Shown here piece by piece: positions 46,850 to 56,661 of a stretch of 64,000 bases of DNA. The DNA lies in contig OZ246946.1 of NCBI GenBank assembly GCA_965232015.1, positions 1,116,001 to 1,180,000 on the forward strand, in the 5' to 3' direction. The stretch's first letter is position 1. The number at the start of each line of letters is the position of its first letter. The position numbers and the translations under genes are program-made. The notes beneath the pieces are model-generated. The model saw only the letters and a list, made by a program, of their open reading frames with translations, made no database searches and was not told where the DNA came from. The DNA comes from JAJEAO01 sp963667635. GTDB lineage: Bacteria > Acidobacteriota > Vicinamibacteria > Marinacidobacterales > Marinacidobacteraceae.

Positions 46850-47317
46850 TCAACCGTCGTCGTCCGAGCCGCCGCCTCCGGGGTTCGAAGCCGGTTCGGC
46901 ACCGGTGCGGGGACCGAGGAGCAGCTCGGAGGCGAGGTAGATGTTCTCCTTGCCCTGCGAGACCGCGGCCCGGGCGGCCGCGTTGGCGGAGACCTCCTCT
47001 CCATCGCGCATCGAGACGAGCCGGATCAGCATCGGGAGATTCACTCCGGTCACGACCTCGACGGCTCCGGCGCTGAGCAGACTGAGCGCGAGGTTCGTGG
47101 GCGTGCCGCCGAACATGTCCGTGAGCACCACGACGCCGTCGTCCTTCTCGACGCGCTCGACGGCGGAAACGATCGCCCGGCGCGCGTCCTCGGGCGCGTC
47201 GTGCCAACCGATGGAGACGGCGGTGACGTTGGGGATGTCCTCGGCCGTGATCATCTCCGCGGCCGCGACGAGTTCGCGGGCGAGCTGTCCGTGGGTCACC
47301 ACGACGATTCCGATCAT
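46850..47317 (-). CDS. PTS EIIA component, mannose type
   Basis: 155 aa. Active His9 in VVVTHGQLARELV; conserved VVLTDMFGGTPTNLAL and VTGVNLPMLIRLVS. No EIIB, EIIC or EIID gene is nearby, so this EIIA probably acts in regulation rather than sugar import, as in other PTS gene sets located next to rpoN. It follows rpoN and precedes ptsH in the same run. Confidence 0.92.
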   Translation of the reverse strand: MIGIVVVTHGQLARELVAAAEMITAEDIPNVTAVSIGWHDAPEDARRAIVSAVERVEKDDGVVVLTDMFGGTPTNLALSLLSAGAVEVVTGVNLPMLIRLVSMRDGEEVSANAAARAAVSQGKENIYLASELLLGPRTGAEPASNPGGGGSDDDG

Positions 47318-47337
47318 GGGTGAGCGAGTCTAAGCGG

Positions 47338-48813
47338 CTAGCGGCGGGGCGGACGGTTGCGATAGCGCGTCCGGCGCTCCGTGGAGGAGGGGATGCGAAG
47401 CGCCTTGCGGTACTTCGCCACGGTCCGGCGGGCGATGATGATCCCCTCCCGGTCGAGGAGACGGGCGATCTGCTCGTCGGCGAGCGGGTGCTCCGGATCC
47501 TCTCGCCGAACGATGCGCCGGACCTTGGCCCGGACCGCCTCGGAGGAGACCTGCTGTCCGTTCCGGAGCGCGAGCGCGCTGTGGAAGAAGCGCCGGAACG
47601 CGATCGTGCCCCGCGGGGTCTGCAGGTACTTGTTCGCGACGACCCGGGACACCGTGGACTCCGCCCGGCCGATGTCGCGGGCCACGTCGTTCAGAACCAG
47701 AGGGCGGATTCGATCGATGCCGTGGTCGAGAAAACCCGACTGCTTCCGGACGATGTCCTCGGCGACCAGTCGGAGCGTCTCCTGGCGCTGCTGCATCGAG
47801 CGCTGGAACCCCTTGGCCCGGATCCAGGCATCCTTCACGAACGCCTGCTCTGCGGGGGTGTGGTTCCGCGGACGGCGCAGGATCTCCCGGAACGCGGGGT
47901 TCGCCCGGAGGCGAGGACCCGACTCGTTCATCTCGACCCTCCACTCGCCGTTGAACCGGTACACCCGCGCGTCGGGAATCACCATCGGCTCGGGACGGGA
48001 GGCGAACTGCGATCCTGGTCGGAAGTCCAGTTCCCCGATCTGGCGCACCCACCGCATCACCTGCGGAAGCGGCGACCTGAGCGCCTTCCCCAGGTCGCGG
48101 AAGCGCTCCCGGCTCACGAGGTCGAGGTGATCGCGCACGATCCTGGCCGGGGGGGAGTCCCCCTGCCCGGCCGCCTCGAACTGGGCCAGCAGACACTCCC
48201 GCAGATCGAGCGCCGCGACGCCCGTCGGATCGAACTGCAGGATGAGCTGCCGCACCGCCTCGATCTCCGCCTCGCTCGCCTCCAGCGCGGCGGCGATCTC
48301 GGCCACGGTGGCGTCGAGGTAGCCGCGCGGGTCCAGGTTCCCGATGATCTGCAGCCCGATCGTCCGCTCCCGCTCGCTGCGGACCGCGGCGCCGAGCTGT
48401 TCGGCGAGGTGTTCCGCGAGCGAGCGGCCGGCGGCGAGAGTCCGGTCGAGGCTGGGCGGCTCCTCTCCGAGCGCAAGGCCGCCGGTGTTCTCCTGGTTGT
48501 GGCGGAAGAAGTCCTCGACCTCGATTTCGCTCATCGAATCCCGGTCCTGTTCCGGCGGATCGAACTCGTCTTCGTCCCCTTCGGCCGCAGGTCCCTCGAC
48601 GGAGGCTTCCCCTTCCTCTTCCTCTTCCTCGCCGTCCACGATCTCCTCGAGAGCCGGGTTCTGGAGGAGCTCTTCCTGGACCCGGAGCTGAAGCTCCACC
48701 AGCGGCAGCGACAGCATCTCGATCGTCTGCCGGACCTGGGGAGTGAGCGTGAGGCGTTGCTGCTGGCGCACGCCCATCCGGATCTCGGCGCGGGCGCCCG
48801 GGGCTCTCGTCAC
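47338..48813 (-). CDS. rpoN: RNA polymerase sigma-54 factor
   Basis: 491 aa. Region I is Gln/Leu-rich (RQQQRLTLTPQVRQTIEML), region II is acidic (about 59-90), then the core-binding domain, an HTH (DVARDIGRAESTVSRVVANK) and the RpoN box ARRTVAKYRK near the end. It directs transcription from -24/-12 promoters with enhancer-binding activators. The GTG start overlaps the lptB stop. The lptB-rpoN-PTS order is common in Gram-negatives. Confidence 0.97.
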   Translation of the reverse strand: MTRAPGARAEIRMGVRQQQRLTLTPQVRQTIEMLSLPLVELQLRVQEELLQNPALEEIVDGEEEEEEGEASVEGPAAEGDEDEFDPPEQDRDSMSEIEVEDFFRHNQENTGGLALGEEPPSLDRTLAAGRSLAEHLAEQLGAAVRSERERTIGLQIIGNLDPRGYLDATVAEIAAALEASEAEIEAVRQLILQFDPTGVAALDLRECLLAQFEAAGQGDSPPARIVRDHLDLVSRERFRDLGKALRSPLPQVMRWVRQIGELDFRPGSQFASRPEPMVIPDARVYRFNGEWRVEMNESGPRLRANPAFREILRRPRNHTPAEQAFVKDAWIRAKGFQRSMQQRQETLRLVAEDIVRKQSGFLDHGIDRIRPLVLNDVARDIGRAESTVSRVVANKYLQTPRGTIAFRRFFHSALALRNGQQVSSEAVRAKVRRIVRREDPEHPLADEQIARLLDREGIIIARRTVAKYRKALRIPSSTERRTRYRNRPPRR

Positions 48814-49568
48814 TGCCAGTCGAACTCCTCGCCGAGATAGGCCCGGCGGACCGCCTCGCTACGCACCAGCTCGGCGGGCGTTCCCTCGAACAGGATGCGG
48901 CCGTCCTCGATGATGTAGGCCCGGTCGGTGACGCGCAGCGTCTCGCGGACGCTGTGGTCCGTCACCAGAACCCCCAGCCCGCGGTCCCGGAGTCGCTTCA
49001 CGATGCGCTGCAGCTCGCCCACCGCGATGGGGTCGATCGCCGCGAACGGCTCGTCGAGAAGGAGAAACGCCGGCTCGGGGACCAGCGCCCTCGCGATCTC
49101 CACCCGGCGTCGTTCTCCGCCGGAGAGCGACTGGCCGAGATCGGCGCGGCGCTCGACCAGGTCGAAGTCCCGAAGCAGCCCCTCCACCCCGGCCTTGCGC
49201 GCCGCCCGTCGCCGCCACGGCTGCTGTTGCGCGATGGCGAGCAGATTCTCCTCTACCGTGAGGCCCCGGAAGACCGAGGGTTCCTGCGGGAGGTAGCTGA
49301 TCCCGCGGCGCGCCCGCTTGTGCATCGGAAGGCCGGTCAGGTGGCGGTCGTCGAGCCGGACCGTTCCGCTCTCCGGCTGCACGAGCCCGACGATCATCCG
49401 GAAGGTCGTCGTCTTGCCCGCTCCGTTGGGCCCGAGGAGCCCCACGACCTCGCCGCTTTCGACCGAGATGCTGACCTCGTTCACCACCCGGCGCCGGCCG
49501 TAGCTCTTGACGAGCGCCTCCGAGCGCAACCGGCGCCGGGGGGCCGGTGCCCCGCTCTCGGGGCTCAT
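48810..49568 (-). CDS. lptB: LPS export ABC transporter ATPase LptB
   Basis: 252 aa. Walker A GPNGAGKTTTF, signature LSGGERRRVEIARAL, Walker B FLLLDEPFAAIDP, and the C-terminal LptB-type ILFEGTPAELV. It powers LPS extraction with LptF/LptG (not in the window). ATG 49568 overlaps the LptC/A gene's stop (ATGA). Confidence 0.96.
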   Translation of the reverse strand: MSPESGAPAPRRRLRSEALVKSYGRRRVVNEVSISVESGEVVGLLGPNGAGKTTTFRMIVGLVQPESGTVRLDDRHLTGLPMHKRARRGISYLPQEPSVFRGLTVEENLLAIAQQQPWRRRAARKAGVEGLLRDFDLVERRADLGQSLSGGERRRVEIARALVPEPAFLLLDEPFAAIDPIAVGELQRIVKRLRDRGLGVLVTDHSVRETLRVTDRAYIIEDGRILFEGTPAELVRSEAVRRAYLGEEFDWQ

Positions 49569-51664
49569 CGGCGCTCCGGGTCGGGACGCCTGATCCGAAC
49601 TCGGGTCTCGACCCGCCGGGAGTCCGCCGCGCTGACGCGGGAGCGGGTCTCGGAGAGGGCGACCTCCACCCAGCCCCCCTCGGACCGTCGCCCTCCGAAG
49701 TCCACCACCGCGGGCGCGCCCCAGGCCTCGAGCTGGTCCGGTCCCGGTCGGTAGGTGATCCTGTCCCCCCGGACCTGGTCCTCGCCCCGGTCGAAGCGCG
49801 CTTCGCCGTCGCCGGTGACCTCGGAAGCCGCGCCGTCGGGAGACACGACCGCCTCCAGTCGCTCGGCGACGAGCTCGGCCGGAGCAGTGGCTTCTCCCTC
49901 GCCGGAGCGGTGCTCGAGACGCGGCGATCCCGCCCACACCAGCCGGGACTCGGCGGCGCGGTAGGCCATCCGGTTGGCCCGGGCGGTGAACTCGAACGGA
50001 TCGGGGTCCGCATCATCGGGCTCCTCGTCGGCCTCTCCGACGTCGGCTCCCGAGGTCTCATCCGCCGCGCCGGAGCCTTCCGACGCGGGCCGGGGGAACA
50101 CGAACGCGCTCGTCACCCCGTTGGAGGCGAGGAGCCTCCCCTGGCGGGCCTCGACCTGGAGCCCGCTGGAGGTGATGCGATTTCCGCCGAAGCGGAGCCG
50201 AACGCCGTCGCTGAAGCGCGCCACGCCGGTTCCGGCAGTCAGGTACGCCGTCCCGGCGAGGAGGCTCGCATCGTTGAATTCTCCCGGAAGCCAGCCGAGC
50301 TCGGACGGCAGGAACCGGACGGTGACGCCCTCGGAAGCGCGCACCCGGCTCTCGACCCCCGCGCTCAGACGGATCTTCGGACTCTCGAGTTCGAGCAGCG
50401 ACGGATCCGCGACGCGCGGCGAGCCCTCGAGATCGAGGGTGCTCGCCCCGTTCCAGCGCGCCGTCTGCGCGGTGGCGGTCGCACGGCCCACCCGCGCCTC
50501 CACGTTGCCCTCGAAGCGCGCCGCTCCCAGGCCGCCATCGTCCTCGAAGCCGGCCTCCATGCGGTCCGACTCCACGAACACGAGGCGCCGATCGGGCTCG
50601 GATCCCGAGGTTTCGATCTGTCCGCGCACTCCGCCGGTCAGGACGAGCTGCTCCGGAGAGCCGTCGGGCGCGAGGCCGAGGCGGGCGCGCTCGGCCCGGA
50701 ATTCCGTGTGGCCGCGCTCCAGCGTGGCGTTCTCGCGGACGCGCACGGTCTCGGGAAAGCCCCCCGGGCCGAGCTCGATCTCCACCCGGTCCCCCCGGAG
50801 CGCGAGGGCCTCCCCCGATTCTTCCCCCGGGGAGAGCGGCTCGCCCTCTCCGGGTGGAGGTCGGACCCGCAGCTCGGTCGCGAACCCGGCCTCGACCGAG
50901 CGGGTTCGCTGGCGGGCCTGATCCCGGCGCACGACGACCGGATCCAGGGACCGAAGCTCCACCCGTCCCGACACGAGCTCCACGTCCTGCTCGAGAGTCG
51001 TCGTCCCGTCCTCGGCGCTGTACCGGGCGCGCCCCGCGATCACCTCCACCCCCGAGTCCGGATCCTCCTGCCCGTCGCGACCCGGCGGCGGACCGGCCAC
51101 GACGCCCTGGAAGTGGACATCGCCGTCGCCGATGTGGAACTGCATGGCGCTCGCGATCCCGATGAAGCCCTCGGTGACGAACTGCACCGGATCAATCGAC
51201 CACAACCGGTCCGGCGATCCACGGAACCGGAGGTGAGGGCCCGAGACTTCGATCCGCTCGGTGCGCAGGATCGCGTTGCCGATGAAGTCGAGGGCCTCGG
51301 CTTCCGAACCGATGTCGAGAACGAGCTCGTCGCCGGCGAGGAAGACGTCCCTCCCGTCGTCGGCGCCGGCGATGCGGACCTCGGCCTCGATGAGCCGTTG
51401 ACGGCCGTCACTGCGCCCGAGCGCCTCTTCGGCGCGGATCTCGACCACGGTGCCGTCGCTGCCGAACGCAGTGGTTTCGATGGCGCGGGAGACGACCTCC
51501 TCGGGCTCCTCGCCGGCCTCCGTCGAACTCGGCTCCGCGCCCCGCCGGGCGAATCCGTCGCGGAGCTCCCCCGCGAGGAACAGCCCGAAGCCCACGAACG
51601 CGGCGAGGCTCAGCAGCCGCCCGATGCGACGCCCCCACAGTCCCGGGCGGGATCGGGAGCGCAA
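49565..51664 (-). CDS. Large LptC/LptA-like (OstA-domain) periplasmic protein
   Basis: 699 aa. An N-terminal membrane anchor (LSLAAFVGFGLFLAG) and an LptC-like start are followed by several OstA/LptA-type beta-jellyroll repeats, for example YSAEDGTTTLEQDVELVSG, LVLTGGVRGQIETSG and TPDG-like strands; the end reads RGDRITYRPGPDQLEAWGAP. LptC (about 190 aa) and LptA (about 180 aa) are usually separate, so this looks like a fusion with extra repeats that could form a long LPS bridge. Position directly before lptB supports this. Exact domain limits are inferred. Confidence 0.78.
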   Translation of the reverse strand: MRSRSRPGLWGRRIGRLLSLAAFVGFGLFLAGELRDGFARRGAEPSSTEAGEEPEEVVSRAIETTAFGSDGTVVEIRAEEALGRSDGRQRLIEAEVRIAGADDGRDVFLAGDELVLDIGSEAEALDFIGNAILRTERIEVSGPHLRFRGSPDRLWSIDPVQFVTEGFIGIASAMQFHIGDGDVHFQGVVAGPPPGRDGQEDPDSGVEVIAGRARYSAEDGTTTLEQDVELVSGRVELRSLDPVVVRRDQARQRTRSVEAGFATELRVRPPPGEGEPLSPGEESGEALALRGDRVEIELGPGGFPETVRVRENATLERGHTEFRAERARLGLAPDGSPEQLVLTGGVRGQIETSGSEPDRRLVFVESDRMEAGFEDDGGLGAARFEGNVEARVGRATATAQTARWNGASTLDLEGSPRVADPSLLELESPKIRLSAGVESRVRASEGVTVRFLPSELGWLPGEFNDASLLAGTAYLTAGTGVARFSDGVRLRFGGNRITSSGLQVEARQGRLLASNGVTSAFVFPRPASEGSGAADETSGADVGEADEEPDDADPDPFEFTARANRMAYRAAESRLVWAGSPRLEHRSGEGEATAPAELVAERLEAVVSPDGAASEVTGDGEARFDRGEDQVRGDRITYRPGPDQLEAWGAPAVVDFGGRRSEGGWVEVALSETRSRVSAADSRRVETRVRIRRPDPERR

Positions 51665-51670
51665 GCGGCG

Positions 51671-52714
51671 TCAACTCCCCGCTTCGACCCGACTCGCGGT
51701 CTTCGGTGGCGCCGTTCCCGGGCCCGGTCCGACGGCCGTCGCATCCCGGTGGTCGCGCTCGATCCCCACCGACCCCATGGCGCGGAACTTGGCGAAGCGG
51801 GCGCGCCTCAGCTCGCGGGGGCTGAGGCCCTCGAGGCTGCGCAGCGACCGGAGGAGTCGCTCCCCGAGGATCTTCGCGGCGCTGTCGGGATCGGCGTGCG
51901 CGCCGCCGGACGGTTCGGGGACGATCTCGTCGATCAACCCGTTCGCCTTGTGTTCCGGCGCGGTGATGCGCATCCGGGTGGCGGCCTCTTCGGCGGCGGC
52001 GACCGCCCGCTCCGGGTCCTTCCACAGGATGGCGGCGCACCCTTCGGGAGAGATCACCGAGTAGATCGCGTTCTCCATCATCAGGATCCGGTCTCCGACC
52101 GCGATTCCGAGCGCGCCGCCCGAGCCACCCTCGCCGATCACCGCGACCACGATCGGAACCTCGAGCCGCGCCATCTCCCGGAGGTTGCGGGCGATCGCCT
52201 CCGCCTGTCCGCGCTCCTCGGCGTCGATGCCCGGGTAGGCGCCCGGCGTGTCCACCAGCGAGACGACCGGGCGGCCGAACTTCTCGGCGAGCCGCATCAG
52301 CCGCAGCGCCTTGCGATACCCCTCCGGTCGGGGCATCCCGTAGTTTCGGTGGATGCGGTCGGCGGTGCCGCGTCCCTTCTGCTGGCCCACGACCATGACC
52401 GGCTGTCCGCCCAGCCACGCGGGCCCGCCCACGATGGCGGGGTCGTCTCCGAAGCCGCGGTCCCCGTGGAGCTCGGTGAATCCGGTGAAGATCCGGTTCA
52501 CGTAGTCGAGCGTGTAGGGCCGCTCGGGGTGCCGCGCGACCTTGACGCGCTGCCAGGGCGTGAGCCCGGAGTAGATCGCGCGCCGGCGGCGGCGGAGTTC
52601 GCGCTCGAGCGCGGCGATCTCGGTGTCACGGCCGTCCGGAAACCCGGTGAGAGCGTCGATCCGCTGGACGATCGTCTCGAGTTCCGACTCGAAGTCGAGG
52701 AATTCCCGCTGCAT
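51671..52714 (-). CDS. accA: Acetyl-CoA carboxylase carboxyltransferase subunit alpha
   Basis: 347 aa. N-terminal LDFESELETIVQRIDAL, then RPYTLDYVNRIFTGFTELHGD, VSLVDTPGAYPGIDAEERGQ and VIGEGGSGGALGI, all diagnostic for AccA. It transfers carboxyl from carboxybiotin to acetyl-CoA in fatty-acid synthesis. accD is not adjacent. The C-terminus has a 25-residue tail. Confidence 0.97.
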   Translation of the reverse strand: MQREFLDFESELETIVQRIDALTGFPDGRDTEIAALERELRRRRRAIYSGLTPWQRVKVARHPERPYTLDYVNRIFTGFTELHGDRGFGDDPAIVGGPAWLGGQPVMVVGQQKGRGTADRIHRNYGMPRPEGYRKALRLMRLAEKFGRPVVSLVDTPGAYPGIDAEERGQAEAIARNLREMARLEVPIVVAVIGEGGSGGALGIAVGDRILMMENAIYSVISPEGCAAILWKDPERAVAAAEEAATRMRITAPEHKANGLIDEIVPEPSGGAHADPDSAAKILGERLLRSLRSLEGLSPRELRRARFAKFRAMGSVGIERDHRDATAVGPGPGTAPPKTASRVEAGS

Positions 52715-52736
52715 CGGGGCGAAGTCTATCGCCGCG

Positions 52737-52960
52737 GCGGGCGCGCCACCAGCAAATCCCGTACCGGCAGCGTTCTCCGTGCCCCGGATGCTCCCGCTTG
52801 CCGGTCCCGACCTCTCTGTTCTCCCTCTCTACGAAACCCGTGGACTTGAACTCGAGCCACTGACTCTCGCCGCCGTCGATCTCGCGGCGGAGAGCATCGG
52901 AATCCTCGACGCGCTCGTGGAACGGACTCTCGTCCCGATGCTCGGCGCGCTCCGCCCCCT
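52737..52960 (-). pseudogene. Possible remnant of an AlbA_2 (Schlafen-like ATP-binding) gene
   Basis: In the gap between dnaE and accA the minus strand reads DESPFHERVEDSDALRRE then GGESQWLEFKSTGF (52818-52934). The GESxxLEFKST pattern is typical of the N-terminus of AlbA_2/divergent AAA-4 proteins. The sequence loses resemblance right after. No full gene fits, so a decayed fragment is the best guess. Confidence 0.3.
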
Positions 52961-52977
52961 TTTCCCGCGGGCGTTCG

Positions 52978-55900
52978 TCAGTGGAGGCGCGGCGGGGGCG
53001 CTGCGTTCGCCTGGGACCGCTGCCCTTCCGGGTTCTCCGCGACGGGACTCCGGGCGAAGGACGGCACCGGCCGGCCGTCCACGCGCACCGCCCCGGGGCC
53101 GAGGAGCGCCTCCAGTTCAGCGACCAGGGTGGCGGACGGCGCCACCGCAACCGCGGTCCGGAGTACCGACTCCACGCCGTCCGCGAGGATCCGGAGGTCC
53201 ATGGGGGCCTGCCCCCGGCGTCGCTCGACGAGGTTCCGGAGCGGAACCGCGACCGTGTCCGGGCGCTCTACGGCGACCTCGATCCCCCGCGCGCCGCGCC
53301 AGAAGACCTCCGGGGCGAGGCGGATCTCGGTGGCGACGATCTCCGCCGGAGCCCCGCGGCCGCCGGAGCCGTCCTCGCCCGAACGCATCCGCAGGGCGCC
53401 GCGGACGAGGACCGCCGGCTCCAACTCGAGTTCGGGAGCGTCCCTCCACGCCTCCGAGAACGCGACCACGCTGATGGCGCCGGTGTCGTCCTCGACCCGG
53501 AACTTCCCCATCCGTTGTCCGCGGCGGGTCATGCGCTTCTCGAGGCTCCGGACGAGTCCGACGACGGTGACGGCGCGGCGGTCGGGGCCCTTCCGAACCG
53601 CCCGGATCCCGGACGAGGCCGCGGGGAAGGCGCGCCGCAGCTCCGCGCCGGGGTGGCCCGACCAGTAGAAGCCGAGCGCCGCCCGCTCGTGCTCGAGCCG
53701 CTCGGCGTCGGTCCACGGCGGCGCCTCCGGGAATCGGTCCACCGGCGCGGTGTCCGCATCGCCGAACAGCGCGAGCGCTCCGTGCTCGCGTCGCGCTCGG
53801 GCCCGGTTCGCCACCGCGAGGGCGGTCGGGATCCCGGCGACGATCCGAGAACGCTCGACCCCGAGGAAATCGAACGCGCCCGCGCCGGTCAACGCCTCCA
53901 GCGAGCCGCGGTTCAGGATCCCGCCCTCGACCTCCTCGAGCAACTGGCCCAGCGACGCGAACGGACCGACTCGCTCGCGGGCCTCCTCGATCGCCTGGGC
54001 GGCTCGCTCCCCGACGTGCTTCACGGCGCCGAGTCCGTAGCGGACCGCATCTCCTTCGACGCAGGCGGCGGCCCCGCTCCGCTCCGCGTCGGGCGGCAGG
54101 ATGCGGATCTTCGCCTTGCCCGCTTCGGCGCGGGTGCGGGCGATCCGCTCGTCCCGGTCGCTGGCGCGATGCTGGGCGGTCAGGAGGGACGCGGTGAAGT
54201 GCAGCGGAAAGTGGTGCTTCAGCCAGCCTCCGACATAGGCGACGAGCGCATAGCCGACGGCGTGGGACCGGTTGAATCCGTAGCCGGCGAACTCGGCGAT
54301 CTGCCGGAACGTCTCCTGCGCCACCGTGCGGTCGAGCCCGTTGGCCGCTGCCCCTTCCACGAACCGGGACTGCTCGCGCTTCATGACCCTGGGGTCCTTC
54401 TTCCCCATGGCCTTTCGCAGGATGTCCGCCTGCCCGAGGCTGTACCCCGCGAGTTCGCGGGCGGCGAGCATCACCTGCTCCTGATAGACGATGAGCCCGC
54501 GGGTCTCGGGGAACAGGCGGCGCACCCGTGGATCGAGCTTTTTCGAGAGCCCGTCGGGGGCGCTCTTCGCCCGCACGAACTCCGCGGTCATGCCGCTGTT
54601 GAGCGGCCCGGGACGGAACAACGCGTTCAGGGCGGCGAGATCGTCGAGGCTCTCCGGCGCGTAGCTCGACAGCAGGTCGCGCATCCCGGAGCTCTCGAAC
54701 TGGAAGATGCCGTGGGTGTCGGCGCGCGCGAAGAGTCGGAACGCGTCGGCGTCGGGCGGCACTTTCTCGAACCGTCCGGCTCGGATGTGGTCGAGCGCCT
54801 CCGACTGCTCCGGAGTCTTCGCGGCCGCCTCGTCGTCCACGATCCGCCGGGCGCAGTCGGCGATCTGCGTCAGGCTGCGGAGGCCGAGGAAGTCCATCTT
54901 GAACAGCCCCACCGCCTCGCAGTCCTTCATGTCGTACTGCGTGCGCCACCGGACGACGCCGGAGTCCGAGGTCGTTCCGGTCGCCTTCGCCGCCCCCGAG
55001 GGCGCCTCGACCTCGCGGTAGAGCGGGAGGATCTCCTGGAGCGGGCGGGGTGCGACCACGACCCCGGCGGCGTGGGTGCCCACCGATCGGGGCAGCCCCT
55101 CCAGGCGGCGGGCCAGCGCGAACAGGCGCGCCACCGCCGGATCGCGCTGCGCCTCCCGCAGCCGCCCCACCTCCTCCACCGCTTCGTCGAGCGACTTGCC
55201 GAACGGGATCAGCTTCGCCAGCCGGTCCACCTGTGTCGGCTTCAGCTCCAGCATCCGCCCCACGTCGCGGACGACCAGCCGCGCCTGCATCGTGTTCATC
55301 GTGAGGATCTGCGCCACCCGGTCGCTGCCGTACTTGTCGGCGACGTAGGCGAGCACTTCCTCGCGACGGAGCTCGCAGAAGTCCACGTCGATATCGGGCG
55401 GGCTCACCCGCTCGGGATTCAGGAACCGCTCGAACAGCAGCCCGTGCGCAAGCGGATCAATGTCGGTGATCCCGAGCGCGTAGCCGACCAGGCTTCCCGC
55501 GGCCGACCCGCGGCCGGGACCGACGGGGATCTCGCGGCCGCGGGCGAAGCGGACAAAGTCCTGGACGATCAGGAAGTAGGCCGAGTAGCCCGTCTTCGCG
55601 ATGACGGCGAGCTCCTCGGCGAGCCGCTCGTCGTAGGCGCCCCGGTCCGGGCGGCGGCCGTGGCGTTCCGGCGACTCGAGCCGCCGCTCCAGACCGGCCC
55701 GGGCCGCCGCCTCGAAATGCTCCTCGAGAGAGCGGCCCCCCGGCACCGGAAAGTCGGGCAGCAGCGAGGGCCCGCCGACGACGTCGTAGTCCTCGATCTT
55801 CTCCGCGATCCGGAGCGTGTTGGAGCACGCCTCGGGGAACTCGGCGAACCGCTCCACCATCCGGGCGGCGCTCTTGAAGTGGAATTCGTTGCTGTCGAAC

Positions 55901-56661
55901 CGGAGCCGTTTCGGGTCGCGGAACGTGCGGTTCGTGCTGATGCAAAGGCGCAGGTCGTGGGCGTCGGCGTCGTCCGGCTCGGCGTAGTGGGAGTCGTTCG
56001 TTGCGACCAGCGGGATCCCGGTCTTGCCGTGGACCTCGAGCAGCCCCGCGCCGATCCGCCGCTCGAGGTCGCCGAGGCGGGTCCCGGCGTCTCCGCCCCC
56101 GTCGGCGGGACGGTGGTCCATGACCTCGAGGAAGTAGTTCCCCTCGCCGAACACGTCGAGGTAGCGGCCGGCGACCCCCACCGGATCCCCGTCGTCTTTC
56201 AGGATCTCCCGCGGGAGCGCGCCCTTGGGGCACGCCGAGAGCGCGATGAGGCCCTCGTGGTGGCTGGCGAGGGTCTCGAAATCGAACCGCGGCCGGAAGT
56301 AGTACCCGTCGAGGTGGGCGATCGAAGAGAGGCGGATCAGATTTCGGTAGCCGGTCTCGTTGCGCGCGAGGAGCACCAGGTGCTGGTTGTCCCGATCCGG
56401 GTTCTTGTCCCGATGTCGGCCGGGGGAGACGTAGGCCTCGCAGCCGAGGATGGGCTTCACTCCCGCCTTCCGCGCCGCGGCGTGGAACTTGAGCGCGCCG
56501 AACAGGTTGCCGTGGTCGGTGATGGCCGCCGCCGGCTGCCCGTCCCGGTGGGCCATCTCGAGGACCTGACCCACCCGGGTCATCCCGTCGAGAAGCGAGT
56601 ACTCGGTGTGGGTATGGAGATGGACGAATCCCGGAGTCGTCCCCGCCCTCGTCACTCCCAT
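52978..56661 (-). CDS. dnaE: DNA polymerase III alpha subunit
   Basis: 1227 aa replicative polymerase. The PHP domain is intact (FVHLHTHTEYSLLDG; AITDHGNLFGALKF), unlike the DnaE2 in this window. Catalytic aspartates are in PPDIDVDFCELRREE and KMDFLGLRSLTQIA. A helix-hairpin-helix region and OB domain (TVVGLVRSLEKRMTRRGQRM) follow. ATG overlaps the guaA end by 10 nt. Confidence 0.97.
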   Translation of the reverse strand: MGVTRAGTTPGFVHLHTHTEYSLLDGMTRVGQVLEMAHRDGQPAAAITDHGNLFGALKFHAAARKAGVKPILGCEAYVSPGRHRDKNPDRDNQHLVLLARNETGYRNLIRLSSIAHLDGYYFRPRFDFETLASHHEGLIALSACPKGALPREILKDDGDPVGVAGRYLDVFGEGNYFLEVMDHRPADGGGDAGTRLGDLERRIGAGLLEVHGKTGIPLVATNDSHYAEPDDADAHDLRLCISTNRTFRDPKRLRFDSNEFHFKSAARMVERFAEFPEACSNTLRIAEKIEDYDVVGGPSLLPDFPVPGGRSLEEHFEAAARAGLERRLESPERHGRRPDRGAYDERLAEELAVIAKTGYSAYFLIVQDFVRFARGREIPVGPGRGSAAGSLVGYALGITDIDPLAHGLLFERFLNPERVSPPDIDVDFCELRREEVLAYVADKYGSDRVAQILTMNTMQARLVVRDVGRMLELKPTQVDRLAKLIPFGKSLDEAVEEVGRLREAQRDPAVARLFALARRLEGLPRSVGTHAAGVVVAPRPLQEILPLYREVEAPSGAAKATGTTSDSGVVRWRTQYDMKDCEAVGLFKMDFLGLRSLTQIADCARRIVDDEAAAKTPEQSEALDHIRAGRFEKVPPDADAFRLFARADTHGIFQFESSGMRDLLSSYAPESLDDLAALNALFRPGPLNSGMTAEFVRAKSAPDGLSKKLDPRVRRLFPETRGLIVYQEQVMLAARELAGYSLGQADILRKAMGKKDPRVMKREQSRFVEGAAANGLDRTVAQETFRQIAEFAGYGFNRSHAVGYALVAYVGGWLKHHFPLHFTASLLTAQHRASDRDERIARTRAEAGKAKIRILPPDAERSGAAACVEGDAVRYGLGAVKHVGERAAQAIEEARERVGPFASLGQLLEEVEGGILNRGSLEALTGAGAFDFLGVERSRIVAGIPTALAVANRARARREHGALALFGDADTAPVDRFPEAPPWTDAERLEHERAALGFYWSGHPGAELRRAFPAASSGIRAVRKGPDRRAVTVVGLVRSLEKRMTRRGQRMGKFRVEDDTGAISVVAFSEAWRDAPELELEPAVLVRGALRMRSGEDGSGGRGAPAEIVATEIRLAPEVFWRGARGIEVAVERPDTVAVPLRNLVERRRGQAPMDLRILADGVESVLRTAVAVAPSATLVAELEALLGPGAVRVDGRPVPSFARSPVAENPEGQRSQANAAPPPRLH

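Noticed and set aside
52785..52880. tRNA-like T-arm sequence (GTTCAAGTCC on the minus strand)
   Set aside because: No acceptor stem, D-arm or anticodon arm fits around it.
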